This document shows, piece by piece, positions 10,780-22,614 of a stretch of 64,000 nt of DNA. The stretch comes from Paramarasmius palmivorus (lineage: Eukaryota > Basidiomycota > Agaricomycetes > Agaricales > Marasmiaceae): NCBI GenBank assembly GCA_037176845.1, contig JAYKXP010000029.1:434001-498000 (forward strand), written 5' to 3'. The notes beneath the pieces were generated by a model. It saw nothing but the letters and a program-made list of their open reading frames with translations, was not told the origin of the DNA and made no database searches. Made by a program: the position numbers and the translations under genes. The stretch's first letter is position 1, and every line of letters begins with the position of its first letter.

Positions 10780-12716
10780 TCACAGTTCCAGTTCGGACCC
10801 CCGTCCTGCGAGTAATCGGAGAGTCTTATCGTCACCAGGATGTCTCCTGTAAGGATGGGGTCTTTGCAAGTGGGTGAGAGGCGCCAAATCACGTTGTGGT
10901 CCAATTTCCCCGCCACGCTCCGACGGAGGATGGTCGAACGTGGGTTGCTGCGCGGTATCGAGGTAGTTGTAGTTGTGCGCGTGGCCTATTTGAGCAGCAT
11001 AAACTGAGCTTCCGCCCGAGCCCGATGCTGAGGATACAGGGGATACGCATTCCACTTCTGGATAAGAAAGTGGAACAGGGAGCGGTTGGGCAAAGCCTGT
11101 CGCAGGGCGAGGAGTGTAGCGTGACGTCAAATCGTTTAATGGATGTGCTTGCATGGGAGGAAAGACGGCACGTTGTGCCGGAGCTGAATAAGTGGAATCG
11201 GATGCGACAATCGGTGTTGATGGGACGGTGTCAGAGGGCAGCTGTGAGGACATTGGGCGTACGGGTGAAGGTGCGTGATAGTTGGGCGGTAGATAGCTCC
11301 GTGACGAATGTGATTCAGGGTAAGTGTTGTGATGCACGTCGGGCGAGCCTGACTGGTAATTCTTCGGAGGTTGAGTGGTTTCGAATCCTTCATGTTGCGA
11401 TTTAGGGTACGGATACCATGCAGGGTGGTGCGAAACATGAGGAGACGCCTGACTTGGTGATGGTTGATATACGGGAGAAGTAGCTGTCGCGTGTGTTGTG
11501 GAAGGAGTATAAGAGGAAGACGGAATCGTTAGCCTCAAGGACTGGTCATTTGATCCAGTGCGAGGTTCTCTTGGGGGTGGCGGTGTCCAACTTGCAGGAT
11601 GAGATGAATTTGGGATGGGGGTGGTCGAAGACAGAGCTGACTCTGGAGTGTGATAATGTTGAGACCGCCGTGACGCCGCAGCAGCTGTGTACGGCGTTGA
11701 CGGCTCTGAAGCCCTCAACGCTGGCTGATATGAGTTGCTCTGGCTAGCACTGGGGTATGGCTGAAACATATGTATGCTTTGCAGAGTGGAAGAATTGTTC
11801 TGTGTCGGTGAAATAGGTGCTGGGAATGGAGCAAACATCCGTGATGAGCCGGACGAACTTGAATGGCTGCCTCCTTCCACTGGATGCGAGTTTGCTTCAT
11901 CCATCTTGTTTGCGCCTTTCTTTATTCTGGTGCTTTTAAAATGGCCTTCTGGAACCGTCAAATCTCCAACTCCTGGAATATCATCTACAGTGCCCAACCG
12001 GTCTACTGTAGCTTGCGTGAAATATGCCGCTAAATGCAACGTCAGCACACATGAAGCTCTGGATCACAAAAATACACACTTAGATGCCATTTCCTTCGCC
12101 CTTTCTCGGTTTCTACCCAGACAGAGTACGTTTGCTTGACTAAGGGATCCCAATCCCGAGGAGGATGTTGTTTTTCGGACGAACTGAACAAATGTCTCTT
12201 AGAATTACGATTAAAGTGTGAACTCGAGGAAATCGAACCTTGCTTGAGTCGCATCTGGCGCATACTTTTCATAGTAGAAGAGAAATTCCTGTATGAATGT
12301 GGGAAGCGGAATGAGCGGTTCGAACGACAGGCAACAGGCAAATTACGCACGTCGCGGACACGAGATGGACTCCATCGTCGACCTGGTTCGGCTGGTCATT
12401 ACCTTTCTTTTACACCGAAGAAAGAGGTGAGTCGTTACCTTCTGTAAAGCGTTCGATTCCTACTCAAAGATGAACATTAGCCATTAATTTGACCTGCTAT
12501 GGGCCGTCACTTGCCTAGTCCCGTAATCTCGGTGTGTGGCCCCCGCTCTTCCCAAGCATAAACGCACCCAGAAGTCAAGGCGAGCCTCTCATCTGCGTCC
12601 AATCGTCTTGTAATCATCTTCAAAGCACCGTGCTGAACAGCATAGAAGATTTTATGGGCGTCATTGGTGGACCTGATTCGAGTATTTGCACATGTCGGCT
12701 GCTGCATGTGAAGCAT
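10780..12716 (-). CDS. WOPR-domain (Gti1/Pac2 family) transcription regulator, long paralogue
   Basis: Six exons on the minus strand (12716-12515, 12459-12439, 12382-12351, 12288-12239, 12183-12080, 12029-10780) total 552 residues with every phase closing. The N-terminal half is a WOPR DNA-binding domain in its two usual blocks. The first contains NTRIRSTNDAHKIFYAVQ, RRLDADERLALTSGCVYAWE and RWSPSRVRDEFLFYYEK. The second contains DPLVKQTYSVWVE and RKWHLTAYFTQ. The C-terminal 370 residues are a Ser/Pro/His/Gln-rich disordered tail typical of this class. Family members (Wor1, Ryp1, Pac2, Sge1) act in the nucleus as switches for morphology, conidiation or mating. The first intron has a GC donor (GCAAGT) and the second exon is only 21 bases. 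An ATG at 12707 is an alternative start. A shorter paralogue lies 2.3 kb upstream on the same strand. Confidence 0.88.
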
Positions 12717-15024
12717 TTTGCAGGTAAGTTTCCTCCGGCGATGTCAAGAGGGAGGAAGTTTTCGTCAAGGAAGTCAACAAGTCAAGACATACACCAAGAG
12801 AAGATCATTAATGACAACCGAATCCTGACTAGACCATTCCGTTCTCACCACTCTCGCTATACGTATACATGTCCATGCCAGGGTCATGCCATCACCGGCT
12901 TTACGGCGCTCTGAGCCCACGCTTGCTTTTTTTGAGAATCTTGATCTCTAACCTTCAAGGGACCGACCGCGACAACTCTAAACTCTTAAAAATTTGTTTT
13001 CCAGTATATCACAGTTCATTGTCGACAACGCCTCACTGCGGTTCCCTCTCTGCTACCTAGGTCGTCTCTGTGATTGTTCTATCGGCATGTACCTGTCTTT
13101 GCCCTTTTCAAGCGTATCAGCGTAACCGGAAGAAATACCGACCTCTGTTTGGTAACACATGCAAAACAGGCAAAAGTGGTACGTCTTAGCGATGATATAT
13201 GATCTCTGACACTTCGAGGGTGCGCTCAAGCCCACGTCGGAAGGGTGAAGAACGGCTTCTTCCTATGTACTCCAGCTCATGTGGTTTGCATTGAGCAGTC
13301 TAGAAAACTCATGCGTCGGCATCACACTGCTCAACGCCTTCATGTTGGCTACAATCCCGCAATTGGACATGCAGCATCAAATGTATCATATCGGACGCCG
13401 AAAAAACTCCGGATCCATATTTATCTTTGCTCGGTTTCGTTTGACACGACCCCCTTCGGAAATGCTACGGATAGCTACTTAGCCCACGGTCGAAGGTTTT
13501 TGTATACAGTCGATTGCTTCCTTCATTTTCACCTGCATAAGGCCTCTCCTAACAGTGGATAATCACGATACACCAGCAGGGCAAGACTCAATGAATCAAC
13601 GTTTCTTCTCGCTGGCTTCTAAGCTCAGCTGCCACACGCCTTCAGGGGGTTGAGGGGTTTAAGACGAGCGATGCATCTCTTCCATGAGATAAGAAGCCAA
13701 CGAACTTCTACTGGGGTTAGGAATGTTCATGGGTCACAGGTTGGTTACGCAGGCTCGCCGCTGGACTCTATATGCTCACCTGTTCGTGCGAGCTACTCCC
13801 GCTTCATTGACGACAGAGTTCTCAGCCTACTATTGCAGTATGACGGATGTCGTTCCCTTTATGTCCTATTGGGTGAAGATAGCATCGAAGGCGTCAAAGT
13901 GAGTTCTCACATTTTTCCACAGAGCCTAGACGCCTAGACGCCTATCGCTGATACAGCTTATTTGCTTCTGAGCTATCTACCGAACCGCAAAAACACGCCT
14001 CTTGACCGCCGTCAACGAACTTATTTCTGTCGCCCTCAAGTGTTCAGGTATCACGGCCAATCAAGTTCTTGAGCAATCCTTGATGTTCATCGCGGCCGTC
14101 GTGGCCTCAGATTTCCGTTTGTGGCACGGCCATGTGCACCGTATATAACAATATCATTATACCACCTATTGAACGACTATGTGAGATGTGATGGATGGTT
14201 CAACAAGATCTCTTCAAGGAGGAATCAATGTTCTAATGGTGAGCTTGTGATTCCAACAAACGCCCAACAGACTAGGAAAGTGTTGTTCTATGCAACACTG
14301 CCAGGTTCTGTTGATATCGAAGATGGTCACTCATTGCGCCGCAAGATCACATATCATCTGGGATGATAATCGGTTCTCTTGCAATACGCACAGGCCGCCC
14401 TTGGGTCATGGCAAACATCAAACCAGCGCTTCGGTCCATCGCTAGGATTGGGGCATATCATCTGTGAGGATGGTACTAGTCAGATCTGGGTCAAGAACAT
14501 TTGGTCATTCCGGATCCTCAGTCCTTGGGCCTCTCAGGGATGGGCAGGATGGGGCGGGTGTCAAGATTTTTGTCATCACCCCAAATAGATGTTTCCATAC
14601 ACACGCGACATACAACCGGAATCCGTGGACCTTGCCAACTCATTCTTACGAAAGATGAAAAACCGTCGAAGACCATTTCGTCGTCATATGTATCGACCCT
14701 TCAGACCCAAGTACGAATGCAAAGTTCTTAATTCATACAAGACGTGGATATGTTACAGTGGTCCTTACAGTCTACTTAAAACACAGCAATATAAACAGTA
14801 TCGAGTTACGAGAAAGCATCGAGAGCGAAGTGCGAAAGAAGATAAAGTTCCAAAAGCGGACATCCAGATAGAGACTTCCAAGACGTGGCCCGGACGTTGC
14901 CCTGTGCGCGACGAGTCTGATCTGGAAACTATCAAGTGATGAAACATTCAGAATAACTCGCTAGTATCATCAGGTATAACCCTGGCATCCCCTTTCGAGG
15001 ATACCTACGTAAACCACAACTGAT
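12717..15024. other. Spacer between the two WOPR genes, nothing supported
   Basis: This 2.3 kb stretch would hold the promoter of the long WOPR gene. WOPR genes often have long regulatory upstream regions, but I could not identify specific sites. Open frames up to 116 codons (14589-14939, plus) show no motif. A short direct repeat CTAGACGC lies near 13925. Confidence 0.35.
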
Positions 15025-16011
15025 TTACGCGGCCGTGCTAAATAGCATAAGCGCCTCCTCGTCGATTGGATGTCTTTTGGGTGGGGGTATATTTTCCAGG
15101 TATTCCAAGGGCGCAAGCGTTTCGGATGATGATGACCGTGACCGGGCCCGGTTGACCATCGGTTGTGTGGGAGTTGGCGTTGGATAAGGTCTGTGCACTG
15201 TCGTGTGGTACGGATAGTTGTATGAAGGATCGGATGTAGCTGTAGCACGTCTGGGTGCCTTTCCGGTTCGTGCTGTGGTGTACTTTCCCGGTGGGACATG
15301 CAGATTTGCCAAAGCAGGTATATCGTCGATGGTTCGGAGATATTCCATGGAGTCTTGGGTAAAGTAGGCAACTACACGTCGATGAGCATTAGCATAACGC
15401 CAGGTTGTACGGAGAACAAAGAAACGGGGCGTACTCAGGTGCCATTTGCGTCGGCCTCGAGAAGTCTCGACGAATACAGAGTATGTTTGCTTGATGAGGT
15501 TTTCTCTGAAGCATCCGCGACCCGTTTGTTGCCTGCAAACAGTCATGTCAGTTTAACCGAATGTTGTAGAAAAATAACGCTAACATTCCAGTAGCCCCAC
15601 CCAAGAGCTCCAATTCAGTCGGCTCAGGCTCTTTTTCATGGTAAAATAAGAAATCCTGACCAGAACGTGAGGGATGGCACTTGTGATGTTGTAGTCACTT
15701 ACGTCCTTGACTCTACTTGGACCCCATCGTATGGAGTCTGTCCAGCGCTCGATTCCCAGCTGTGAAACGCATCGCATGTCAGTAACACTTCTTTATACCA
15801 GTAAGACTTCACTTCGACTTACTCCAGTAGCTTCCGCATTAGATCCCCTTTCTTCCCAAACGAACACGCAGCCTGACGATATAGATCGACGTTCTTCTGT
15901 GTCTAGTCGCCGGGAAACCATAGGTAGCAAATTGAGCGAAACAGCATGAAAGATGACATGGGCGTCTGCAGGTGAGCGAATACGAAGGACTGTGATCGTT
16001 GGTCGCTGCAT
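15025..16011 (-). CDS. WOPR-domain (Gti1/Pac2 family) regulator, short paralogue
   Basis: Five exons on the minus strand (16011-15823, 15759-15703, 15655-15585, 15532-15435, 15371-15025) give 253 residues. The domain aligns block by block with the neighbouring long paralogue: VLRIRSPADAHVIFHAVS, RRLDTEERRSISSGCVFVWE, GIERWTDSIRWGPSRVKD, NLIKQTYSVFVE, RKWHLIAYFTQD. The two genes share the intron that splits the HLT/HLI-AYFTQ motif and the intron after RVRD/RVKD, which supports a tandem duplication. The C-terminal tail is far shorter (about 90 residues, Pro/Ser-rich) and its activation or repression function may differ. It is expected to be a nuclear DNA-binding protein. Confidence 0.86.
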
Positions 16012-18705
16012 ACTAGAGCAAGGGAAGAGGAAAGTGACGGACTTTATGGCACAGCCGCAGCAAGGCTTTGAGTGGGAAGAGTAAAGACGCCACGATGGAG
16101 GGTTTTATACCTGGCTCCAAACAGATGATAAGAGTCAAGTAAGCGATGCACGGTGGGTATATGTATAAAGTTAGGTTTGGTGATGATCACTGAAAAAACA
16201 ATTAACCTATAGGCTGTCAGGACAAGAGATAGATGTATGCGAAGCCGTGATGGGGTTGCTGTTTGACCCCGGCATGATGAGATGAACCCAATAGTGTTGA
16301 AAGAGCACTAATTCGCTCGGCGTTTCGAACATTCCGGGGTTTTAGCAAGTCCTAGGGAGGTATACAGAAGGTCCATTATCCTAGCTTCGGTCCGTTAGTA
16401 TGTAGTCCCTGAGCAGAGCATTCCCTCCACATTTCTGGATCACTATCGGGGTTGTCAGATCATAATGCGGCCGACTGAATGGACCCACTAATCCGCGGCT
16501 GCCCAACCGGGGATAATAAGGTTTTCATAGCATAATCTGTACTGAAGTTGAGAAGAAGAGCGTGACAGAACGCACCCGTGCAATGGTCCATCTGTTCCAC
16601 TAACCTAATCAAGGGTGAGAGTCCGTCAGGTTCGGCGTACTGTGCATATATATCCTGGCGGCTTCTAGGAAACCTTTATGGGTCAGTAACTCCTGGAACA
16701 AATCACGAAGGACCCACATAGACTGATTGCAACAGGAAATCGACGCTCGGTACAGGTTCCTCGAATTCTTCTCTGCTCGAATCCACGGTTCGTTCGGAAT
16801 TTGTAACCCTGTACAGGTAACTACTGAACAAATCAAGATCTGAAATCTTTCGCTTCCTCTAAGCCGTCACAAGGCACCTCCCGATTTCGCTGCAGCAATC
16901 ACTGGAAAACATCCCCAAGTGGGGCTTACTAAGGACCGCCCCGGCTTTTCAACAATATTCCGTTCAAGTGTGAGAACGAGTCGAGAAACAGTATCTTCAA
17001 TAGAATCCGAGTACGAATCGCTGAGGAACACTGGAATGGAGGCATCAGAGAGATGACTGAAGCTTATATGGCAGCAGCGAGGACGTGGGGCTGCGAAGAG
17101 GGGTCGGATGACGACGAAAGCTCCACGTGCTACCGTGACAAAGTATGTGACGTGTCACAATGCAAATTCTGCCCAGAACCTCCATGGCACACCACATCCA
17201 CATCTGTCCCAACGCCCCCAATTCCCCCAGTATTCATGATATGCCAAAGAACCGTAAATCTCAGCACTGTGTGGTATCTACAAAGTCTCAATTTCGAATA
17301 TTCGTATTCTGGAAGTTCTCTGCTGACAACGCCACGTTCCGGTACCTCAAAGTCCGAGCCGTGTAAGGTCCTAGGTCAGTGTTTCACAAAAAAAACTATC
17401 AGAGCTTGTCAAGCACAAATCTGCGCTACAAGTGACTGTTTTTCAGTTTACTAGACCATTTTCTATACTATCAGGAGCTATCTCTAACCTGTGCCTGTGG
17501 TCGAGGCCACATCGCCATGGGATACTGTCGGGTCGCTCAATCGGGTGAGCGTGCAAGCAGGATCAACCAACTAACACTGGACCCCCGCTCACATCTATAA
17601 ATCGGATGGAACAATCTATCGAGGTCTGATGTTATTTATGGAAGACGACACACGTCCGAGCAAGGTCAAAGGGTAGGTCCGACGGACACTGATCACCCAA
17701 CACACAAATGAATACGTCTGTCCCAGATTTCAATAGCCACTCAAGCTCGAAGCGGTACTGTCGACACACGATCAGTCGGTAATTCAGGGAGCTGAAAGCA
17801 CCCATGGGGACAATTTGTGCTGTGTGGCTCTCGGACACTCACCGAGTAGTTACCTAACTCGTGCAAAACGGTGATTGTTTTCCTTACAGTAACCTCACAG
17901 CCAATGCCGCTTGATGGCAAAGGAACCTAATTTGAGCTGTTGTCGGAACGGTCGTAGTCGACAGAGGACTTTCGATGACATGGTCCACGAAGCCCGCGCG
18001 AGCGGCGAACTCAGGCCAACTCGAAGGACGCAATTCAACAACCCTGAGCACAGGGAAACTTCAAGCATTACATGAAGCTTTGAAATGGTTCGAAAGGTCA
18101 GAAATCTTCGGTAGACGGCGCCCGAAATATAGCATGTGGAAAACGTCGATGTGCCACAGGCTGCAGTTTGGCACCGGTTAATTTCAGGCAGATTTGGTCT
18201 ACACATTGTACGTCTCGCGCTATCTAAGAACCACGCTATTTACGATCCAAATTTATGCCTACGTACGACTTCGGAATAAACCATTGTTTTCAAAGAAGCT
18301 ATGAAAGGAATGTCGCAAATAATAAAGGACTTCTATTCCCGACCGCAGAGCCAGTACCGAGTATTTTCGTCCTCGGGAGCTTCTTCAGATGTCGGCTCGG
18401 CCTCGAGCTCAAGGTCGCACATTAAACGTTATCGGCATCCGTGTTGGTGTATTCAGCATCCATATGTACTTGAAGATAGACCCTTCCATCATGACAAGTC
18501 TTCTGAGTCTCGACGGCAACAATCGTGCGTATCACAGTGGATTGTTGATGCAATGGAGCATGAGGACCTGTCATTGGGAAACAGACGAACGAGAACACCT
18601 TTTTTTAATCAACATTGGAAGACTTCCGAGCACCCCGCATCATCATTCAAGTATCTAAATTAGAAACAGCAGTGGAATTCAACAATCTATCTTTCACGAA
18701 TGGTT
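16012..18705. other. Intergenic stretch, nothing supported
   Basis: The first few hundred bases probably hold the promoter and leader of the short WOPR gene. The remainder has only short frames (largest about 133 codons at 17053-17454, plus) without family motifs or convincing splice signals. No tRNA or repeat was seen. Confidence 0.35.
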
Positions 18706-19464
18706 TTACAGCTGGTTCCAATCGGACGAACTTGAAATAATTTCCGCACATCTATCGAGACCAGCTCTATCGTCTTCGTCAAAACCTCCCAGAGCAAGAC
18801 AATCGAGGTCCAGTACGCCAACCGGCTTGTCACCATCGAACAGGGGACATACAATCTCACTTTTTGTGGCTGCGAAGCAGGCAATATGACCCGGATATTG
18901 ATCCACATCAGGTACCAAAAGGCTCTTTCCGTGGATGAATCCATCAGCGCAAACACCAGGATTCTTCTTTTCCGTGTTCACGTTGATGAACTGGCATGCC
19001 GGCTTTCCACAAAACGGACCTAACAGAAGCCGAGGGTTGTCCGTCTTTGAATCGACAGATGGTGGGAAATATTTGGAGTCGATGTAAACTCCTGCATTGA
19101 CAACGCCGGTCAAAATCTGATGATACAGAAATGGGGCCGTCTTACCAACCCAGTTCACTGCTTTTGCTTCGTCTGGCCCAAAGTGGGCAGGAAATGCTTG
19201 CAGTGAGAAGTAGATCAAAGATGAGGCACTAGCAGTATTGGTAACCTAAGCAAGTGACGTGGTAGCCTCTATGAGCTTTGATTAGGATTTTGATAAGAAA
19301 TCCTACCCAGTTTCGCTGACCGTCTAGAAGATGTCCCAGTTGGGTTGCAACATGATTCCAAAATTCTGTTTTGGTCTTGATCCTGGTAGTTTGTTAAGTC
19401 ACACGTTGAGACCAGCAAGTAAAAGAAAGACTTACTCTGGAGGAACTAGATCAGGTGAATGCAT
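18706..19464 (-). CDS. Free methionine-R-sulfoxide reductase (GAF domain)
   Basis: Four exons on the minus strand (19464-19436, 19382-19307, 19245-19146, 19091-18706) give 196 residues. The sequence follows the fRMsr type of GAF domain: AVNWVGVYI, LLLGPFCGKPACQFI, GVCADGFIHGKSLLVPDVD, YPGHIACFAATKSEIVCPLF and GVLDLDC. Three conserved cysteines of the family are present, in KPAC, GVC and HIAC. They perform the thiol-disulfide chemistry that reduces free methionine-(R)-sulfoxide in the cytosol. A small insertion lies between KPAC and GVC (NVNTEKKNP). The start ATG lies 199 bases from that of the glycolipid transfer gene on the opposite strand, so the two probably share a promoter region. Confidence 0.9.
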
Positions 19465-19663
19465 CTGAGCAGGATGTGAGACGTTGAAATGGACGGTTTA
19501 TGAGTCAGATGCTTGCTCACAAATTTTTTGAAAACTGACGTGCTTGGTGAAAATGATAAGATTAGATCGCTAGTTGATCGCCACGTCGATTATGATAGTA
19601 ACACCTCTTTATCCCAATCCACCACTGACGAATCCTTATTTCTTCTTTCATTTCTGAAAACAA

Positions 19664-20500
19664 ATGGCTCCTTATCTCGAAACTGTTCGGGTAAGTGGAT
19701 AGTTCTCCAAAGCTTGCTATGTTCTACTGATCAATCTACCAGTCTTTCGCCGATGTTCCTATCACTGACGCAGGCGTCGATACAGTGGCATTCCTAGAAG
19801 CATCTGAAGGCCTTGTGGGCCTATTCGGTGGGAAACGTTGTTTTTTTGCACACTTTGGGGGGTTGTGACATTCTGAAACATCAGATCTTCTTGGATCTGC
19901 TGCGTTTTCTGTGGTTCAGACGGATCTTAGAGGCAATATCACCGTACGTTTCCCATCGACAACATCACTCCTTATATCGTCTCAACCCCTTGTAGAAAGT
20001 CAGGACTAGATACAATGCAAATCCGTCCCAAAACGTCACTCTGGAACAACTAGTTGAGAACGAGAAGGGGGAAAAGAAGCGTACAGCGACTGAGGGGCTC
20101 ATGTGGCTTTTGCGGGGGTTGGCCTTCACTTGCAAGGCCTTGATGAATGCTCAGACCAACAAGTCCGAAGAACTAGCTGCGGCATTCACCAAGGGCTACG
20201 AAGCGACCCTAAAGCAGTTCCACAACTTTGTAGTCAAAGGAGTCTTCAGTGTAAGCGGAACAATGATATTTGGGTCTTTGGCCAGGAACCTGATAAACTC
20301 GATCATAACAGGTTGCGATGAAAGCGTGTCCATACCGTAAAGATTTCTACGCTAAACTTGCAGCTGATCCTGCTGGCGGCCCATCCGCATCTCAGGAGAA
20401 GGTTGACGAGGAGTTGGATAAATGGTTGAAAGCACTGGATGCCATTGTGACACGGCTTCAAGCGTTCTATGAAAAAGGTGGTCATGGGAAAGGATTTTAA
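19664..20500 (+). CDS. Glycolipid transfer protein (GLTP domain)
   Basis: Five exons (19664-19690, 19743-19827, 19885-19943, 19996-20250, 20312-20500) give 204 residues, the usual GLTP length. The headgroup recognition motif DLRGNIT followed by K across an intron gives the Asp, Asn and Lys of the family. The stacking Trp is in LMWLLRGL and the His in LKQFHNFVVKGVF, so the sugar-binding residues are complete. GLTPs carry glycosphingolipids between membranes in the cytosol, and the fungal substrate would be glucosylceramide. The protein ends with a charged segment and a glycine-rich tail. It is divergently paired with the methionine sulfoxide reductase gene. Confidence 0.93.
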
Positions 20501-22614
20501 GTTGTAGTAGTATTACTGGTATAAAGTGACATGGTTCTTTCCTCCGGATACGATGTTTACGCTGGAGCTGTGTTTTGACTGTTCCTTTCATCTCGACACA
20601 CGCTGATGCATCTCTGTGTAACGTTCGAAACTATGATGTCCAAGACCATCTATCTCAGATTACTACATTTCTGATGCTCTCTTCACAATGGCGCTCAAGG
20701 TGCCAGTTCTTTCGGTGACCTGGTAATGAACCGGTGCGATCTTTGAGCTCGAAATATCCTTCGATCACCGCTTCTCTAGTCAATACCACGTTCGGCAGGC
20801 GAGAACGCATTACCAGCGCTGTTGGTGATTTTGTGTAATTACTAATATCACTCAGTGGCGTTGAGGCTTATGCCACGGGGTCAAGTTCGCCGTGAACGCG
20901 AAGTTGTTGACCAAATATATTCATGCTTTTGAGTCAGCAGCGCAAGAGTAAGAATCGCAACGTATAGCTTTTCACAGCCTGAGGAAGATATGTCAAGGAC
21001 AAAGTTCTTCTGACCGAGGCGTACCGGCGAGCGCGATGATATTGTCAGGTGAATTACAATGTCTATTGCGTTGAGCTGTCATACATTCGCGGCATTCAGG
21101 ACTTTCCGTGTATTCCTCTACTCGCTGAACAGGTCGAAACCAGGCCCATGGCGCTTCTCAGCATCACCAGAATCTCCCTACCTAAGCTGCTAAGCGTAAG
21201 TGGACTCATTCATCGTTGCAAACCGAAAGATTGGCGTACCGATTCATCACTGTTGGGTGGCTGATCCTCCCGACAATTCCGATGCCTTGTTCTCTACTTG
21301 GACGCGTTGACATTATCCTTCCAACGGCAAATGCCACGCAACCAACTGCGATAGGTACTAGTAGATTCGGGAGAAGCAGGATGATGTGATGAAAAAGATA
21401 GATAGTAGTTAGTACGGCACATCTTTCGCGCACGCCAAAATGAGACTGCTGCTCAGACCTTGAAATATCGTTGGATAGGAGATCCACCTTGAAAGACTTA
21501 TATGTACTAGATTGATGCCCCGCTACCTGAAATAGGTTCCAAGAGAGATTGCATATGGGCACTGACAAGTTCATCAGGAAATGACCGCAGTCCTTCAAAC
21601 TGGCGTGCCAAAAACACCGACGTATTTGAGAACGGAGGTCATAATGAAATCAATGACTCGACCTTTTCATTTTGACAGATACTAGTTGATCAACAGCCTA
21701 ATCAACAGATCGTAATGCCGTTTCGAAAATTCTGGACGGGCAAAGAGTTAAGGCATATTTGGATGCAAGTGATAATGTCAGGGCTCTGTCGGTGGCATAT
21801 GCTATGTGCCAGCTTTCGCCGAGGACCCACAAAAATGATGTTCGACTTCTTTGCCGACCTTTGGACCAGAAAAAATTGTTCTAGTCCGCGGCTGACGGGC
21901 ATATCTATCATTGTCAGGATCGCATAATTTCTAGAGGACTTGGGTACCCGACGAAGTAGAGAAAGAAGAAGCCTATCCAAGAAATCACCACGTTCAGGGC
22001 CCACCATATCAACGAACACTCTGATTCGTGGCCAAAGAATGGGAATTACTTCACAAACAGTTAGAACATCTCGCTGCGATGTAACATAACAGTCCTGGGT
22101 TGCAAGGGGGTGAATCCCGTACACGTGTGAGAAAGGAGTTCCACATTCTACATAAACACGCGCTTTGTAGAAGCTTGGTAGCAGCATGTTTCCAGGAGCC
22201 GAAATGTACCGGAAGTGTTGCGACCGTGGTTCACGGCATGTACGCTTGTCAATGACACGAGGTCTACTGGACGGCACCTGGGATGCAGTGCTTTGACAAT
22301 CGTGAAAACTATGCCATACCACTCTTCGTCATAGCATCTATATCGACCCTGGACTGTCGCATTTTTGTACTTTCCGAAAACACACATCGGACGAGGCGAC
22401 CATGCGTGACTGTCTCCACCTGTCTCATACTTGAGTAGATGTTTACCAGCGAGACAAGCCGACTCCTCGTATCTCGGGGGTGTCCTGTACTGAGAATCGG
22501 GATGAGTCAAATGCCAAGGAGAGTAAGGGAAGTACTTACCAGCATAGTCAACTTCCACACGGGTGAATAGCCATACCCGTTGTCGCGATATACAACACAC
22601 GAGTACCAGAAGTA
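20501..22614. other. Intergenic stretch with coding-like but unresolved frames
   Basis: On the minus strand a 206-codon open frame (21702-22322) overlaps a second frame (22148-22600) that contains a good GTAAGT donor near 22542. Neither begins with an ATG that fits, and I recognise no domain, so I list no gene. The part next to 22614 may be the 3' region of the LysM gene. Confidence 0.3.

Noticed and set aside
10896..11405. 169-codon open frame on the plus strand
   Set aside because: It is antisense to the Ser/Pro-rich tail of the long WOPR gene, where biased codons create open reverse frames.
10780..16011. Velvet-domain proteins as identity of the two regulators
   Set aside because: The WOPR signatures (RRL...SGCVYAWEE, RWSPSRV, VKQTYSV, KWHL-AYF) are present and the velvet motifs are not.
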